Positions 8,980 through 16,805 of a DNA stretch of 64,000 nucleotides are shown in pieces. Below the pieces are notes generated by a model, which worked only from the letters and a program-made list of their open reading frames with translations, was not told the DNA's origin and ran no database searches. The stretch's first letter is position 1; each line of letters begins with the position of its first letter. The stretch comes from Cellulophaga sp. HaHaR_3_176 (lineage in GTDB: Bacteria > Bacteroidota > Bacteroidia > Flavobacteriales > Flavobacteriaceae): contig NZ_CP058990.1 in NCBI RefSeq assembly GCF_019021925.1, positions 2,816,001-2,880,000 on the forward strand, given 5' to 3'. Both the position numbers and the translations under genes were made by a program.

Positions 8980-9649
8980 AATTTTTATTTTTAGTTGCAT
9001 ATTACTTTCAACAACCCAGTTCTTTGCCCAGGGCAATTTTACTGGTTTTATTGAACCTGATTTTTCTATTAATTATGATATTAGCAAAAACTATTCTCAC
9101 AACTTTTCAATAGCGAATAGAATTTATTTTTATAAAGACAATGACTATAACGTTGAAGTAAGGCAACTTGATTTTAAACATTTTTCAAATTTTAAATTAA
9201 AATATAACCAGAGTGTTGCATTTGGTATTCAGTACCGATTTAGAGAAACCTTTGAAAAAAATAAAAATAACGAGTTACGTTTTACTGAACAGTATAACTT
9301 TACACACAAGCCGAGTAATGTAAGATATGGTCACCGACTTAGAGCAGAACAACGCATAGCTCGTAATTTAACAACACACAGGTTTAGATATAGGTTTGCT
9401 GCTGATATGCCATTAATGGGCACTATTTTAGATACTGGAGAACCTTATTTTATTGCTTCGACTGAAAGTTTATTAAGCGTAGCAAAAGGGTATAAACCAA
9501 GCTATGATCAAAGATTTACAAGCTCAATAGGTTTTGTATTAACAGAAAATACAAAACTACAAGCTGGCTTGGAGTATCGATTTGAAAATTATAATATTGA
9601 AACAACTCAAAACCTGTTTATTTTAACATCGTTAAGCCTGTCTTTATAA
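8960..9649 (+). CDS. DUF2490 outer-membrane beta-barrel protein
   Basis: The product from ATG 8960 is 229 residues. It begins with a signal peptide (MITYFIKIFIFSCILL...FFAQ) and continues as alternating amphipathic strands ending in an aromatic/leucine terminal strand, as in DUF2490 barrels (GHRLRAEQRIARN, RFRYRFAADMPL). An upstream in-frame ATG at 8867 would put 31 residues without signal-peptide character in front and overlap the previous gene by 113 bases, so 8960 is preferred. The role is unknown; the family is common in Bacteroidota beside PepSY-like proteins. The stop overlaps the convergent aat gene by 6 bases. Confidence 0.75.
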   Translation: MITYFIKIFIFSCILLSTTQFFAQGNFTGFIEPDFSINYDISKNYSHNFSIANRIYFYKDNDYNVEVRQLDFKHFSNFKLKYNQSVAFGIQYRFRETFEKNKNNELRFTEQYNFTHKPSNVRYGHRLRAEQRIARNLTTHRFRYRFAADMPLMGTILDTGEPYFIASTESLLSVAKGYKPSYDQRFTSSIGFVLTENTKLQAGLEYRFENYNIETTQNLFILTSLSLSL

Positions 9650-10288
9650 ATAGGATATAAATGTTTGCCTGGATATTTCTTCTGCTCCCAAACTTTCTAA
9701 ATGTTCAGTATACACTTGACAATCAATAAGCTTGTAATTATTTTCTTGTAGTTCTTTTGCTAAATGTATAAAAGCAAATTTTGAAGCATTACTTACTAGA
9801 CTAAACATGCTTTCTCCACAAAATACATCACCTAAATTAATACCATATAAGCCACCAACTAATTCTTCATCTTCCCAAACCTCATAAGATTCGGCTACAC
9901 CCCTTTTATGAAGCTCTAGATACGCTGTTTTCATATTACTCGTAATCCAAGTCCCTTCTTGCCCCTCTCTTTCTATAGCTGAACAATTATCTAAAACAGA
10001 CTGAAAACAAGTGTTTTTTGTTAATTTAAATTGAGTACTCTTTAGCACTTTTTTCATGCTTTTAGAAATCTTTATTTTTTTAGGAAACAGTACCATTCTC
10101 GGGTTTGGACTCCACCAAAGAATAAGCGAGTCTTCATTAAACCAAGGAAAAATTCCGCTTTTATACGCAAGTAATAGCCGCTCAGGAGATAAATCACCTC
10201 CATAAGCCAACAAGCCCTCTTCATCTGCATTTTCAACAGGAGGAAAATATAAAGAGTTTGGCTCTAAAACTATAGGTTGTTGATTCAA
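9644..10288 (-). CDS. aat: Leucyl/phenylalanyl-tRNA--protein transferase
   Basis: Aat transfers Leu or Phe from charged tRNA to N-terminal Arg or Lys of proteins, marking them for ClpS/ClpAP degradation (N-degron pathway). The 214-residue sequence has the diagnostic GIFPWFNEDSLILWWSPNPRMVLFP block, the EGTWITSNM segment and the FCGESMFS motif. Length is normal. It is convergent with the DUF2490 gene and lies about 105 bases beyond the DUF3127 stop, separated from it by a terminator hairpin, so it is transcribed independently. Confidence 0.95.
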   Translation of the reverse strand: MNQQPIVLEPNSLYFPPVENADEEGLLAYGGDLSPERLLLAYKSGIFPWFNEDSLILWWSPNPRMVLFPKKIKISKSMKKVLKSTQFKLTKNTCFQSVLDNCSAIEREGQEGTWITSNMKTAYLELHKRGVAESYEVWEDEELVGGLYGINLGDVFCGESMFSLVSNASKFAFIHLAKELQENNYKLIDCQVYTEHLESLGAEEISRQTFISYL

Positions 10289-10337
10289 TTTCTATTTTAA
10301 AAATTTAAATTAAAAATATACTAAACTTTTATAAAAA

Positions 10338-10373
10338 TAAAAAACCTGAATTGCGAAAGCAAGACAGGTTTTA
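10338..10373 (-). terminator. Rho-independent terminator after DUF3127
   Basis: On the minus strand a stem AAAACCTG-CTTGC pairs with GCAA-CAGGTTTT around a TTTC loop and is followed by TTTATTTT. It lies just after the DUF3127 stop and before aat. Confidence 0.75.
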
Positions 10374-10393
10374 TAAGTATTGTTATTTACAAC

Positions 10394-10774
10394 CTAAAAA
10401 GGTAAATCATCATGATCTTCTTCATTCAAATTATCTGCAGGCTGGAAAGAATCCATCGGTGGAGCTGGAGGAATACCTGAATCAGTTGAAGCAGCAGCTT
10501 GTAAATTCTCAATTCTCCATCCTTGAATAGAGTTGAAGTATTTAGTTTCGCCTTGAGGGTTAACCCATTCTCTACCTCTTAAATTAATTCCTATTTTAAC
10601 TGGCTGACCTACAGCTACGCTGTTTAATAAATCACATTTATCCTGAACAAATTCAACCATTATGTGTTGCGGATATTGCTCTTCTGTTGTTACAACAACT
10701 TCTCTTTTTCTAAATCCGTTACTTCCAAAAGTTTGCGTTTCGCCAACCATTTTTACTTTTCCTTCTACTTCCAT
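10394..10774 (-). CDS. DUF3127 OB-fold-like protein with SSB-type acidic tail
   Basis: A 126-residue DUF3127-family protein. Its core (GKVKMVGETQTFGSNGFRKREVVV...GINLRGREWVNPQGETKYFNSI) has the strand pattern of an OB-fold. The C-terminus is a disordered Pro/Ser/acidic tail ending EEDHDDLPF. The SSB protein in this window (41967-42440) ends the same way, DDDLPF, the docking tip through which SSB recruits replication and repair proteins. This suggests a single-stranded nucleic-acid-binding role. It is 6 bases downstream of the flavin reductase gene in the same operon. Confidence 0.75.
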   Translation of the reverse strand: MEVEGKVKMVGETQTFGSNGFRKREVVVTTEEQYPQHIMVEFVQDKCDLLNSVAVGQPVKIGINLRGREWVNPQGETKYFNSIQGWRIENLQAAASTDSGIPPAPPMDSFQPADNLNEEDHDDLPF

Positions 10775-10780
10775 TTCCTC

Positions 10781-11653
10781 TTATTTTGATAATAATACTT
10801 TCCAAGCGGAAAGTACGTCGTTTTTATGTAAATACTCTTGTGCTTTTTTATGTAATTGGTTTTCTATACCAGAATTTATTAAGGCCTGAATTTCTGAATT
10901 ATCTTTCAAAAAAGCAGTTATATCTTCTTTAGTCGGTAATTTTTCAACATTACCTAATTTACCTAAATCGTTACCTGTTAAAACAGAACTTAACCTAATA
11001 TTATTAGGTATATTATCAACTCCAACACCTAAAGATGAAAGGGGTTTCGGCACTTCAAAAAGGCCAGCGTTAGCACGGCTATACCAGTTACCACCCATAC
11101 GAGCGACTAAATCTATTTTGGCCTGATCAATACTACCATTTTCATCTAAAATAGCTTTATCAATATGCACTTTAACTACTTCTGAAAATATTAAGTTTCC
11201 CGCCCCTCCATTTTCTCCTAAAGCTTCTACTTTTATCACCTTACACTCAAATTGCACTGGTGACTCAGCAACCCTAAATGGTTTTACAATGTCCGATTTC
11301 AACATTGTTAAACCTGCTTTTAAAAACTCATTTTCACCTTCAGCATATTCTGTACTAGACAAAGACATCTGTTGTACAATATCATAATTTACGATATTAA
11401 CAACCACCTCCTTAGTCTTCAAAACATTTTCTAAAGTGTGCTTAGTCGTATTATCCCTAACTCTTCTCGAAGGAGAAAAAATTAAAATAGGAGGATTCGC
11501 ACTAAAAACATTAAAGAAACTAAAAGGCGAAAGGTTTGGCTTTCCGTTCTCGTCTAAAGTACTAGCAAAAGCTATTGGTCTAGGACCAACTGCACCTAAA
11601 AGATAGCCATGTAATTTGGCTGTTATAACATCTTTTGGCAATACAGAAATCAT
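10781..11653 (-). CDS. Flavin reductase-like (FMN-binding split-barrel) protein
   Basis: The 290-residue product matches the flavin-reductase/FMN-binding split-barrel family, with HGYLLGAVGPRPIAFASTLDE and NLSPFSFFNVFSANPPI near the N-terminus. Such enzymes reduce FMN or FAD with NAD(P)H, or act as flavoprotein oxidoreductases. The frame extends to an ATG at 11680, but a TACTTTTG -7 box at 11670-11677 would lie inside that version. The ATG at 11653 (MISVLPKD) matches the usual family start and is chosen; 11662 is also possible. The C-terminal 80 residues are helical and not recognised. Confidence 0.8.
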   Translation of the reverse strand: MISVLPKDVITAKLHGYLLGAVGPRPIAFASTLDENGKPNLSPFSFFNVFSANPPILIFSPSRRVRDNTTKHTLENVLKTKEVVVNIVNYDIVQQMSLSSTEYAEGENEFLKAGLTMLKSDIVKPFRVAESPVQFECKVIKVEALGENGGAGNLIFSEVVKVHIDKAILDENGSIDQAKIDLVARMGGNWYSRANAGLFEVPKPLSSLGVGVDNIPNNIRLSSVLTGNDLGKLGNVEKLPTKEDITAFLKDNSEIQALINSGIENQLHKKAQEYLHKNDVLSAWKVLLSK

Positions 11654-11669
11654 TTCTCGCATAGAAATA

Positions 11670-11677
11670 CAAAAGTA
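11670..11677 (-). promoter_or_regulatory. -7 box (TACTTTTG) for flavin reductase-DUF3127 operon
   Basis: TACTTTTG on the minus strand fits TAnnTTTG and lies 17-24 bases before the preferred start at 11653, implying a very short leader. No well-spaced TTG is seen upstream. Confidence 0.4.
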
Positions 11678-11778
11678 CATAAATTAGCAACATATATGAA
11701 AGTTAGTAGTTATCAAATGCATAGAATAACTTTTAACAATTTGCGTTATATTGTAAGAATTAATAACCATTTAATTGG

Positions 11779-12927
11779 ATGAACTTTAACCCAGAGAAAA
11801 AAACCACAACTATTATTCTTCAAGTAGCATCATTTGCTATAGTGAGTTTGATACTTTGGAACACCAATAGCTTTTTTAAAAAATTTAAAGAAGAAGAACG
11901 TAATAAAGTAGAAATTTGGGCAAGTGCCCTTGTAGAATTACAATCGCTACCTGCAGATGCTGACCCTGGAAATCTACCTTTAAAAATTTTTCAAAATAAC
12001 ACTACTACACCTATGATTCTAGTAAATAGGGATGGAGCTATTAAAGTTAGCAACATGCCTAAAGAATTTGCAACGGATACTGTGGTTGTTAAAAGTAAAA
12101 TTGAAAAGTTTGAAAGCGAAAATACACCTATAAAAATAGATTATAAAGGAGAAGAGCTTGCTACTTTATATTATGGAAATTCTGAAGTTTTAAATAAATT
12201 AAAATATTACCCTATTGCTCTACTTTTAATTATATTCCTTTTTGCTGCGGTTATTTATTTCTTTTTTAAGATCAATAAATCATCAGAGCAGAACAAGCTT
12301 TGGGCTGGTATGGCAAAAGAAACTGCTCACCAAATAGGTACACCATTAACATCTTTATTAGGCTGGAATGAGCTTTTGAAGGCTGAAAATGTAAATCCAA
12401 ATATAACTTCTGAAATTGAAAAGGATATTTCTAGATTAGAAATTATTACAGAACGTTTTTCTAAAATTGGATCACTACCTGTTTTAAAAGAAACAAATAT
12501 TGTTGCCGAAACACAAAATGCTTTTGAGTATTTAAAAAACAGAAGTTCTAAACTCATTCTTTTTTCAATAGACAGTAGAATTGATGAAATCCCTGTATTA
12601 TTAAATAAACCTCTGTATCAATGGACTATTGAAAACCTTGTTAAAAACGGCATTGACGCCATGCGTGGCAAAGGAAGTATTAGTGTAGAAATTTTAAAAG
12701 AAGGTAATAATGCCGTAATTTTGGTGTCTGACACAGGACAAGGTATATTAAAACGCAACTTTGACACTATTTTTAATCCTGGTTTTACTTCTAAAAAAAG
12801 AGGTTGGGGACTAGGCCTTTCTTTAGTCAAAAGAATTGTAGAAGAGTATCATAAAGGAAAAATCAAAGTTCTTTCTTCTAGTAAAGAAGGTACTATAATG
12901 AAAATGTCTTTTAAAATAAACTCATAA
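11779..12927 (+). CDS. Membrane sensor histidine kinase (orphan)
   Basis: A 382-residue kinase with two membrane segments (about residues 12-30 and 143-162) enclosing a roughly 110-residue periplasmic sensor region. Then come a HisKA domain with H-box AKETAHQIGTPLTSLLGW, an N-box (NLVKNGIDAM), a G1 box (VSDTGQGI) and a G2 box (GWGLGLSLVKRIVEE). All catalytic boxes are present. No response regulator is adjacent, so its partner lies elsewhere. A small zinc-ribbon membrane protein follows after 3 bases and is probably co-translated. Confidence 0.92.
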   Translation: MNFNPEKKTTTIILQVASFAIVSLILWNTNSFFKKFKEEERNKVEIWASALVELQSLPADADPGNLPLKIFQNNTTTPMILVNRDGAIKVSNMPKEFATDTVVVKSKIEKFESENTPIKIDYKGEELATLYYGNSEVLNKLKYYPIALLLIIFLFAAVIYFFFKINKSSEQNKLWAGMAKETAHQIGTPLTSLLGWNELLKAENVNPNITSEIEKDISRLEIITERFSKIGSLPVLKETNIVAETQNAFEYLKNRSSKLILFSIDSRIDEIPVLLNKPLYQWTIENLVKNGIDAMRGKGSISVEILKEGNNAVILVSDTGQGILKRNFDTIFNPGFTSKKRGWGLGLSLVKRIVEEYHKGKIKVLSSSKEGTIMKMSFKINS

Positions 12928-12930
12928 GTT

Positions 12931-13287
12931 ATGGCGAAGATTATAATGGAAGTGATAAAAGAGGCAGAATTAACGAATAATTGCCCCGAATGCTTTAATC
13001 AAGAACTAAAATTATCTTTTTACCAAAAACACTCACATGGTAAGTTTGTTCACAAAGTCACCAACGAAGTTAGCTCTGAAATAAAATGTAAAAAGTGCTT
13101 TACACTTATTTACCCTGTTACTTGGACGCCGGATATTGAACGTGTTTTCGAATATTATCAAAAAACCGCTATTCCGCAAAAAAGTGCAACTAAGTATACG
13201 AGCTTATTTTATATTCTTGTATTAATAGCAATATTTATTATTGCTGCTGGATTTTATATCGTTTTAAATAAAGAAAATCTTTTTTAA
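12931..13287 (+). CDS. Small zinc-ribbon membrane protein
   Basis: A 118-residue protein of unknown function. Two CxxC pairs (CPEC at about residues 18-21 and CKKC about 35 residues later) form a putative zinc ribbon. A single membrane segment follows near the C-terminus (SLFYILVLIAIFIIAAGFYIV). It lies 3 bases after the histidine kinase stop, so it may belong to the same signalling unit, but nothing in the sequence shows its role. It is convergent with the HIT gene 4 bases downstream. Confidence 0.65.
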   Translation: MAKIIMEVIKEAELTNNCPECFNQELKLSFYQKHSHGKFVHKVTNEVSSEIKCKKCFTLIYPVTWTPDIERVFEYYQKTAIPQKSATKYTSLFYILVLIAIFIIAAGFYIVLNKENLF

Positions 13288-13291
13288 AGGA

Positions 13292-13693
13292 TTACATTCC
13301 TTGATTTAATTCCGCTTTAATTTTGTCTGCAATAGCGATAAATTCTTCTTCTGTAAATGAAACTTTAGACTGAAAAGTTGCATCTTTCATTTCATTTAAA
13401 GGTATTAAATGCACATGTACATGTGGCACTTCTAAACCAATTACAGTCATACCTACACGCTTGCACTCAATAGCTTTTTCTAATGCCTTACCAACTTTTC
13501 TTGAGAAAGCCATTAAAGCCATATATGTAGCCTCATCAAGATCTAAAATTTTATTCACTTCCTTTTTTGGAACACAAAGTGTATGCCCTTTTGCGTTAGG
13601 ATTGATATCTAAAAAAGCAAAAAAATTATCGTCTTCTGCAATTTTATAACATGGGATTTCGCCCGATATAATTTTAGTGAAAATTGTAGCCAT
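13292..13693 (-). CDS. HIT-family nucleotide hydrolase
   Basis: A 133-residue histidine-triad protein with the catalytic motif HVHVHLIPL and the family segments FTKIISGEIPCYKIAED and FLDINPNAKGHTLCVPKKE. HIT proteins of this branch hydrolyse AMP-lysine or other purine nucleoside phosphoramidates (HinT-like). Length and motifs are complete. It is followed after 37 bases by the BLUF gene on the same strand, probably by chance as much as by operon structure. Confidence 0.93.
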   Translation of the reverse strand: MATIFTKIISGEIPCYKIAEDDNFFAFLDINPNAKGHTLCVPKKEVNKILDLDEATYMALMAFSRKVGKALEKAIECKRVGMTVIGLEVPHVHVHLIPLNEMKDATFQSKVSFTEEEFIAIADKIKAELNQGM

Positions 13694-13730
13694 AATGCAA
13701 ATACTGTTTTTATTAAAAATAAATAATTAG

Positions 13731-14159
13731 CTAAACAGGGCTTTTGATAATTCTACTTATCCCCGCCCAAAACATCATTAAAGTAGTTGTTGGTTTCTCG
13801 GTAAATTCTGAAAGTAGTATTAAATTATTTGCATAACTTTTAACTTCTTCATTCGCATTTTCACCCTTATCAAAATTGGCGTATGCCATATTCCATTCTG
13901 GAAAAAAACGCTCTTCTTTTAATCCTTCTGAAAGAATTTTGACACTATAATGTCTAGGATCTTTGGCTATTTTAGAAAAAATATCTTTTACTTTTTTTCT
14001 GTCTCCTTCTAAAATTTGAATAAAATAGTTATCATAAAACACCAAACAACCTGTAATTTTATTATCTAAATTGAATTTATTAGCACTCTCTAAAATATCA
14101 GAAATATCCTGTTTGCTAATATTATTTTTCGCTACAGAGCGATACGCTAATTCAAACAT
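13731..14159 (-). CDS. BLUF-domain blue-light photoreceptor
   Basis: A 142-residue stand-alone BLUF protein that should bind FAD and sense blue light. All key residues are found at the right spacing: Tyr6 (FELAYRS), Asn30, Gln48 (YFIQILEGD), and Trp89 and Met91 (EWNMAY). These correspond to AppA Tyr21, Asn45, Gln63, Trp104 and Met106. No effector domain (EAL, GGDEF, cyclase) is fused, so it must act through a protein partner. The roughly 45-residue C-terminal extension is helical, as in short BLUF proteins. Neighbours are HIT and greA; neither is an obvious partner. Confidence 0.92.
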   Translation of the reverse strand: MFELAYRSVAKNNISKQDISDILESANKFNLDNKITGCLVFYDNYFIQILEGDRKKVKDIFSKIAKDPRHYSVKILSEGLKEERFFPEWNMAYANFDKGENANEEVKSYANNLILLSEFTEKPTTTLMMFWAGISRIIKSPV

Positions 14160-14214
14160 TCAATAAAATTAAATTAAACACTTAAGATAAGGTAAATACT
14201 TTACTAAAAAATAA

Positions 14215-14691
14215 CTACGCTCTTGTAATTTCAATAATCTCAAGTTTTAAAACTCCATTAGGTATTGTAATTTCAGCTGTATCACCTACTTTTTTACCTA
14301 ACAAACCTTTACCGATTGGGGAGTTTACAGAAATTTTACTGGTTTTTAAATCTGCTTCACTTTCTGCTACCAAAGTATATTTCATTTCCATTCCATTGTT
14401 TTGGTTTTTAAGCTTTACTGTAGAAAGCACCAAAACTTTAGATGTATCTAATTGAGATTCATCAATTAATCTTGCATTTGCATATACATCTTCTAGCTTA
14501 GAAATTCTAAGTTCTAAAAGACCTTGAGCCTCTTTAGCTGCATCATATTCAGCATTTTCAGATAAATCTCCTTTATCTCTAGCTTCAGCAATGTCTCTAG
14601 ATGCCTTCGGGCGTTCTATATCTTTAAGTTGATTAAGTTCGTCTCTTAACTTCTTTAATCCTTCTGCTGTATAATAAGATGTTGTACTCAT
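14215..14691 (-). CDS. greA: Transcription elongation factor GreA
   Basis: GreA rescues backtracked RNA polymerase by stimulating transcript cleavage. The 158-residue protein has the N-terminal coiled coil with the acidic tip (ARDKGDLSENAEYDAAKEAQ) and the C-terminal FKBP-like domain (SPIGKGLLGKKVGDTAEI). Both are complete. The gene is monocistronic or first in its unit, with a -7 box and a hairpin in the leader. Confidence 0.96.
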   Translation of the reverse strand: MSTTSYYTAEGLKKLRDELNQLKDIERPKASRDIAEARDKGDLSENAEYDAAKEAQGLLELRISKLEDVYANARLIDESQLDTSKVLVLSTVKLKNQNNGMEMKYTLVAESEADLKTSKISVNSPIGKGLLGKKVGDTAEITIPNGVLKLEIIEITRA

Positions 14692-14718
14692 AATTATAAC
14701 AATTTGTAAAATAAGAAA

Positions 14719-14753
14719 ATCCTCTTTTTTATAGAGGATTTATGACAAATATA
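14719..14753 (-). promoter_or_regulatory. greA -7 box and 5'-leader hairpin
   Basis: TATATTTG on the minus strand (14746-14753) fits the -7 consensus TAnnTTTG. Within about 5 bases downstream begins a perfect 8-bp hairpin, AATCCTCT/AGAGGATT (14719-14741), which would form the very 5' end of the transcript. The only TTG upstream is too close for a consensus -33 element. Confidence 0.5.
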
Positions 14754-14803
14754 CATTTTTTTTGTTCAACTTTGTGATGGGTATATTAAAATACAGAGGT
14801 GTT

Positions 14804-15253
14804 ATGTACAGATTATTAGGTCTTTTTTTAATGGTATTTATTTTTTCTTGCAGTAAAAATTCTACCAATAGGAATCCATATTTACAAGAGTTTAATTTTA
14901 GGTTTGATATTAATACAAATCTTCCCTTATATAGCGGACTAACTAATGAAGGTAGCGCTATCTATATATCAAATGAACAAGCAGGAACTCGTGGTATTTT
15001 TGTAATTAAAACACTATCATCTTTTAGTGGGTTTAGAGCTTTTGAAGCAAGCTGCCCTAACCATACACCTAACGAGTGCTCTACTATGTCATTAGACTCT
15101 AGCAGAAACTCTGTAACCTGCGAATGTGAAGATTATAATTATTCATTATTTACTGGCCAATTACTAAATAGCCCTGAAGATGACACTCGATTCTATAACA
15201 TGTTAGAATACACGGTTACTACTTCAGGCAATATAATTTCAATTACGAATTAA
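14804..15253 (+). CDS. Lipoprotein with degenerate Rieske-like domain
   Basis: From ATG 14804 the 149-residue product starts with a lipoprotein signal (MYRLLGLFLMVFIFSC, acylated Cys at 16). In-frame starts at 14762 (TTG) and 14777 (ATG) only lengthen the signal. The mature part resembles a Rieske domain: CPNH, about 17 residues, then CECED followed by YSLFTGQLL and a final hydrophobic strand. The His ligands of a true CxH...CxxH cluster are not in place, so no [2Fe-2S] centre is expected. Function unknown. The stop overlaps the convergent SRPBCC reading frame by 4 bases. Confidence 0.55.
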   Translation: MYRLLGLFLMVFIFSCSKNSTNRNPYLQEFNFRFDINTNLPLYSGLTNEGSAIYISNEQAGTRGIFVIKTLSSFSGFRAFEASCPNHTPNECSTMSLDSSRNSVTCECEDYNYSLFTGQLLNSPEDDTRFYNMLEYTVTTSGNIISITN

Positions 15254-15727
15254 GTTTCTAAAAATTGATTAACAGTACCATTCTCCGCAATCTCTTTTAA
15301 TGCTATATTTTTTTGAGTTAGAAATTTGATCATATATTTTTTTAGGAAAAGAATATTTGCAAGTTTACCTAAAATTCCCAAAGGTGCTTCATAATGAAAT
15401 ACATCAATCATTAAAGTAAAACCGCCTTTATCTTCAAAAATATGCTCATGTTTGAAAGAATTAAATGCTCCTGAAACCATTTCATCTACAAAATAATCTG
15501 GCTTTTCGAATACTGTTATTTTAGATGTTAAATTTTGATACACACCAAAATGCTTCGCTCGCCATGTAACAGATTCTCCCAAACTTATTAAACCAGAAGT
15601 CTTCCCTGCTATTGCTGTTTCATTAGTTTTTGATGTTGATAACTTATAGAAGATCAACATTTCTTATTAAATCAAAAACCCTATCAATAGGTAATACAAT
15701 TCGAGTTTCTAATTTAATTTCTGGCAT
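15250..15727 (-). pseudogene. SRPBCC-family protein gene, frameshifted
   Basis: The 3' part (15250 to about 15660) encodes a typical SRPBCC/START-like ligand-binding protein (STSKTNETAIAG, GESVTWRAKHFGVYQNLTSKIT, YFVDEMVSGAFNSFKHEH). Its missing N-terminus lies just upstream in another frame, starting at ATG 15727: MPEIKLETRIVLPIDRVFDLIR, followed by NVDL. That frame ends at a TAA at 15646-15644. Removing one T (for example base 15648) joins them as NVDLHKLSTSKT, the family pattern. The gene begins 3 bases after the Gfo/Idh/MocA stop, in the same operon. It is either a true one-base disruption or a sequencing error. Confidence 0.8.
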
Positions 15728-15730
15728 ATA

Positions 15731-16705
15731 TTAGCGTAGTATTTTATCCATTACCCAAGCTGTATGTAAAGCAGTTTCACCAGTTGATGGATGTTTAACA
15801 CCTTCTAAAAGATCAGCTTTTAAATTATTTACATGAAACTCCTGTACATGTTTTGGGTTTTCAATAAAAAGACTTTTAACGCCACTATTATTATCTAAAA
15901 CAACATCTTTTTCAGCAAAAACAGGAAAACTTATTTTACCTCTACTACCTAATATTTCGACTCTATCTTCTCTTTTTAAACTACCAAAATTCCAGCTACC
16001 TTGCCCCGTTACTCCATTTTCATGAATCCAACAAGATGTTATCGCATCTTTAGCAGTATACAAACCTTGTTGGTTTGTACTAAAGCCATTTACTTTTTCA
16101 AAATTACCTAATAAATAAGCGAACAAGTCTAACCCATGACTTGCTAAGTCATCAAAATAACCTCCCGGAGCAATTTTAGCATCTGTACGCCAGTTGTACT
16201 CCCCGCTCAAATCAATCTCATTAGCTGGTTTAGAAAAATTCCAACTTATATGCCTTACCACCCCTATTTCACTTTCTTTTAACCACTTTTCAACTTGTAA
16301 AAAGCGAGGCAATGATCTCCGGTAATAAGCTACAAACAAAGGTGTGTTTTGCCTTTTAAAAGCTTCTACAATCGCCAAACCATCCTCGTAAGATGGCGCT
16401 AATGGTTTTTCAATACAACATGGTTTACCAGCCGCTGCTACCAACAAGCCATACTGCTTGTGCGTATCGGGTGGTGTTGCTATGTAAACAGCATCAATGT
16501 TTGGATCATTTATCAAACTTTCAGCTTCTGAATAAAATTTTGGAACATTATGTCTTTTAGCAAAACCCTCTGCCTTTTCAGCATTTCTACGCATTACAGC
16601 ATCTAAACTAAAACCTTTTGTAAGTTGATAGGCTGGACCACTTTTAACTTCTGTTACTGCTCCACATCCTATAATTCCCCAACGCAAAAGCTTTCTATCT
16701 TCCAT
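15731..16705 (-). CDS. Gfo/Idh/MocA-family oxidoreductase
   Basis: A 324-residue NAD(P)-dependent dehydrogenase with an N-terminal Rossmann motif (WGIIGCGAVTEVKSGPAYQ) and the family signature EKPLAPSYEDG, whose Lys is the catalytic EKP lysine. The C-terminal half carries FDDLASHGLDLFAYLLG, with the His typical of the active site. It probably oxidises or reduces a sugar, inositol or pyranoside, but the substrate cannot be read from the sequence. ATG 16705 is chosen over an upstream TTG at 16714. The frameshifted SRPBCC gene follows 3 bases later. Confidence 0.88.
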   Translation of the reverse strand: MEDRKLLRWGIIGCGAVTEVKSGPAYQLTKGFSLDAVMRRNAEKAEGFAKRHNVPKFYSEAESLINDPNIDAVYIATPPDTHKQYGLLVAAAGKPCCIEKPLAPSYEDGLAIVEAFKRQNTPLFVAYYRRSLPRFLQVEKWLKESEIGVVRHISWNFSKPANEIDLSGEYNWRTDAKIAPGGYFDDLASHGLDLFAYLLGNFEKVNGFSTNQQGLYTAKDAITSCWIHENGVTGQGSWNFGSLKREDRVEILGSRGKISFPVFAEKDVVLDNNSGVKSLFIENPKHVQEFHVNNLKADLLEGVKHPSTGETALHTAWVMDKILR

Positions 16706-16745
16706 ATTATTCAACTATCATAAATTTGAGTACTAAAATAAGGAA

Positions 16746-16778
16746 ATAAAAAAAGGGTTTCTAAAAAAGAAACCCTTC
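16746..16778 (-). terminator. Terminator after thiamine-type TonB receptor
   Basis: Minus-strand stem AAGGGTTTC/GAAACCCTT with a TTTTTTA loop, followed by TTTTTTTATTT. It lies about 30 bases after the receptor stop and about 40 bases before the oxidoreductase start. Confidence 0.8.
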
Positions 16779-16805
16779 AATAATACAAACTTATAAGCTA
16801 AGTTT

